From Gammaproteobacteria bacterium (GTDB taxonomy: Bacteria > Pseudomonadota > Gammaproteobacteria > Pseudomonadales > Pseudohongiellaceae): 64,000 bases of DNA. A model generated the notes under the pieces. It was not told where the DNA came from. It saw only the letters and a program-made list of their open reading frames with translations, and did not search any database. The stretch is from NCBI GenBank assembly GCA_018661465.1, contig JABJIC010000032.1:56297-120296 (forward strand). The letters run 5' to 3'. Shown here piece by piece: positions 63,283 to 64,000 of the stretch; position 1 is the stretch's first letter, and each line of letters starts with the position of its first letter. The position numbers and the translations under genes are program-made.

Positions 63283-63720
63283 ATGAGTCTGGTAAATTTT
63301 TCAAAAGTCACAAAATTATTCAGCGAGAACAAGCGCAGAGAGAAACATAAGCAGGAGTTATTTCAGGAAGTGATGCTAATGGTTCTCTCTCGGGTTACAC
63401 GAGCAGATTCCAACATAGAGAATGTTGAGATAGCGAAAGTGCAAGAAGTACTGAAAACGGAATTGAGCCAAGATATATCTGACGCTGAAATACGCACCGC
63501 AGCATCTTCCGAAATATTTGAGAATCAATCTCTGGAAAGATACCTGGCTACTGCTACTCGCAAACTGGATGAGCGAGAACGTATGGTAATCATGGCATCT
63601 CTTGCTTCTGTTATTCGCAGCGACCAACATATCCGTGGTTTCGAGCTGGATTTCTTCGACAAAGTCGCCATGGCGCTTCGTGCCACCCCATCGGAAATAG
63701 CAGGCTTGATAAGCGAATAG
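63283..63720 (+). CDS. TerB family protein
   Basis: This is an all-helical TerB-like domain protein of 145 aa. Features are LMVLSRVTRADSNIENVEIAKVQ and MASLASVIRSDQHIRGFELDFFDKVAMAL, the paired acidic, metal-binding helical hairpins of tellurite-resistance TerB. The start at 63283 follows AGGGAAAA; an earlier ATG at 63241 lies inside a hairpin arm. The cellular role of stand-alone TerB proteins is uncertain. No other ter genes are near. Confidence 0.85.
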   Translation: MSLVNFSKVTKLFSENKRREKHKQELFQEVMLMVLSRVTRADSNIENVEIAKVQEVLKTELSQDISDAEIRTAASSEIFENQSLERYLATATRKLDERERMVIMASLASVIRSDQHIRGFELDFFDKVAMALRATPSEIAGLISE

Positions 63721-63808
63721 AGCCTCTAGCTGAGGTTTTCACTATTTATCCATGCTGAATGGCGCGAAATGGAGGGTGATTCGACCCCTGTGGCCCATTC
63801 TTCTTTGC

Positions 63809-63814
63809 TATAAT
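63809..63814 (+). promoter_or_regulatory. Candidate -10 box next to the IS insertion
   Basis: A perfect TATAAT lies in the context TTGCTATAATGTGCGCC, typical of strong gammaproteobacterial promoters, but no convincing -35 was found. The expected downstream gene is replaced by the end of an IS3 element. Confidence 0.35.
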
Positions 63815-63879
63815 GTGCGCCTCTTTTTACTTGAGCTAGTAGTTAAGCTGATTGAACTAACTGAATCGCTATCAATTCT

Positions 63880-64000
63880 CTAGACACTTAGCAGCCTCTG
63901 TTGATAACGCTCTTCATACTTTACAGGCGACAGCTGATTATTGGAACTGTGCCGTCGTTTGCTGTTATAAAACATTTCAATGTAATCAAAAATATCACTC
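63880..64000 (-). mobile_element. IS3-family transposase OrfB, C-terminal end (cut by window edge)
   Basis: The last 40 codons of a minus-strand ORF read SDIFDYIEMFYNSKRRHSSN then NQLSPVKYEERYQQRLLSV and stop. This is the characteristic end of the DDE integrase (OrfB) of IS3-family insertion sequences. The rest lies beyond the window. The IS terminal inverted repeat should lie just below 63880 but could not be placed with confidence. Confidence 0.88.

Overview
The window reads as chromosome of a Gram-negative gammaproteobacterium, probably marine and heterotrophic. The basis is the conserved (ribH)-nusB-thiL-pgpA and xseB-ispA-dxs gene orders, TonB-dependent receptors, Tat and lipoprotein export signals, two PQQ dehydrogenases and a moderate GC content. 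The overall style resembles OM182/Pseudohongiella-like or related oligotrophic marine lineages, but that placement is an impression, not a measurement. No rRNA, tRNA, CRISPR array or prophage was recognised. The only mobile element is the tail of an IS3-family transposase cut by the right edge.

Layout. 1-3.8 kb: riboflavin/thiamine/phospholipid housekeeping genes (ribH end, nusB, thiL, pgpA, ribA) and a histidine phosphatase. 3.8-5.4 kb (minus): cobalamin adenosyltransferase and a BtuF-like binding protein. 5.5-8.7 kb (minus): xseB-ispA-dxs isoprenoid operon. 9-11.3 kb: exported alpha/beta hydrolase, a two-helix membrane protein of unknown function and a MAPEG protein. 11.4-17.4 kb: complete oligopeptide ABC importer oppABCDF whose OppC carries a large fibronectin-III-like insertion. 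17.5-21.7 kb: acyl-CoA ligase (minus), then SDR, GFA-type zinc protein, VTT membrane protein and SAM methyltransferase. 22-24 kb: lipoprotein PQQ dehydrogenase. 24.5-27.7 kb: unknown acidic protein, Tat-exported DapA-family protein and GabD-like dehydrogenase. 27.7-32.3 kb: cation/proton antiporter and an Oar-like TonB receptor. 32.9-37.7 kb: BKACE enzyme diverging from a cobalt-type nitrile hydratase operon (alpha, beta, accessory, GNAT, polytopic membrane protein, Tag-like glycosylase) that ends in a terminator. 37.8-40.4 kb: multicopper oxidase, group II truncated globin, GNAT. 40.4-43.6 kb: Lrp-type regulator diverging from a lysine-catabolic pair. 43.7-52 kb: OmpA-like lipoprotein, DUF2288 protein, glycine-rich-plug TonB receptor, penicillin-acylase-family lipoprotein and M28 peptidase. 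52-54 kb (minus): dienelactone hydrolase, glutaredoxin and an unknown exported protein. 54.3-57.2 kb: small membrane protein, MetY and nitronate monooxygenase. 57.3-63.7 kb: cyclase, PQQ alcohol dehydrogenase, DUF1080 protein, His-rich TPR protein and TerB-like protein. 63.9 kb to the end: IS3 transposase fragment.

How it works together: much of the accessory content suggests scavenging of small organic nitrogen and carbon sources. Examples are oligopeptide import with an exported M28 peptidase, nitrile hydration, nitroalkane oxidation, lysine breakdown to aminoadipate, and periplasmic PQQ-linked oxidation. The most distinctive items are the six-gene nitrile hydratase operon with unexplained passengers, the FN3-like domain inside OppC, a multicopper oxidase start codon held in a hairpin loop, a histidine-dense TPR protein, and two candidate small membrane proteins.
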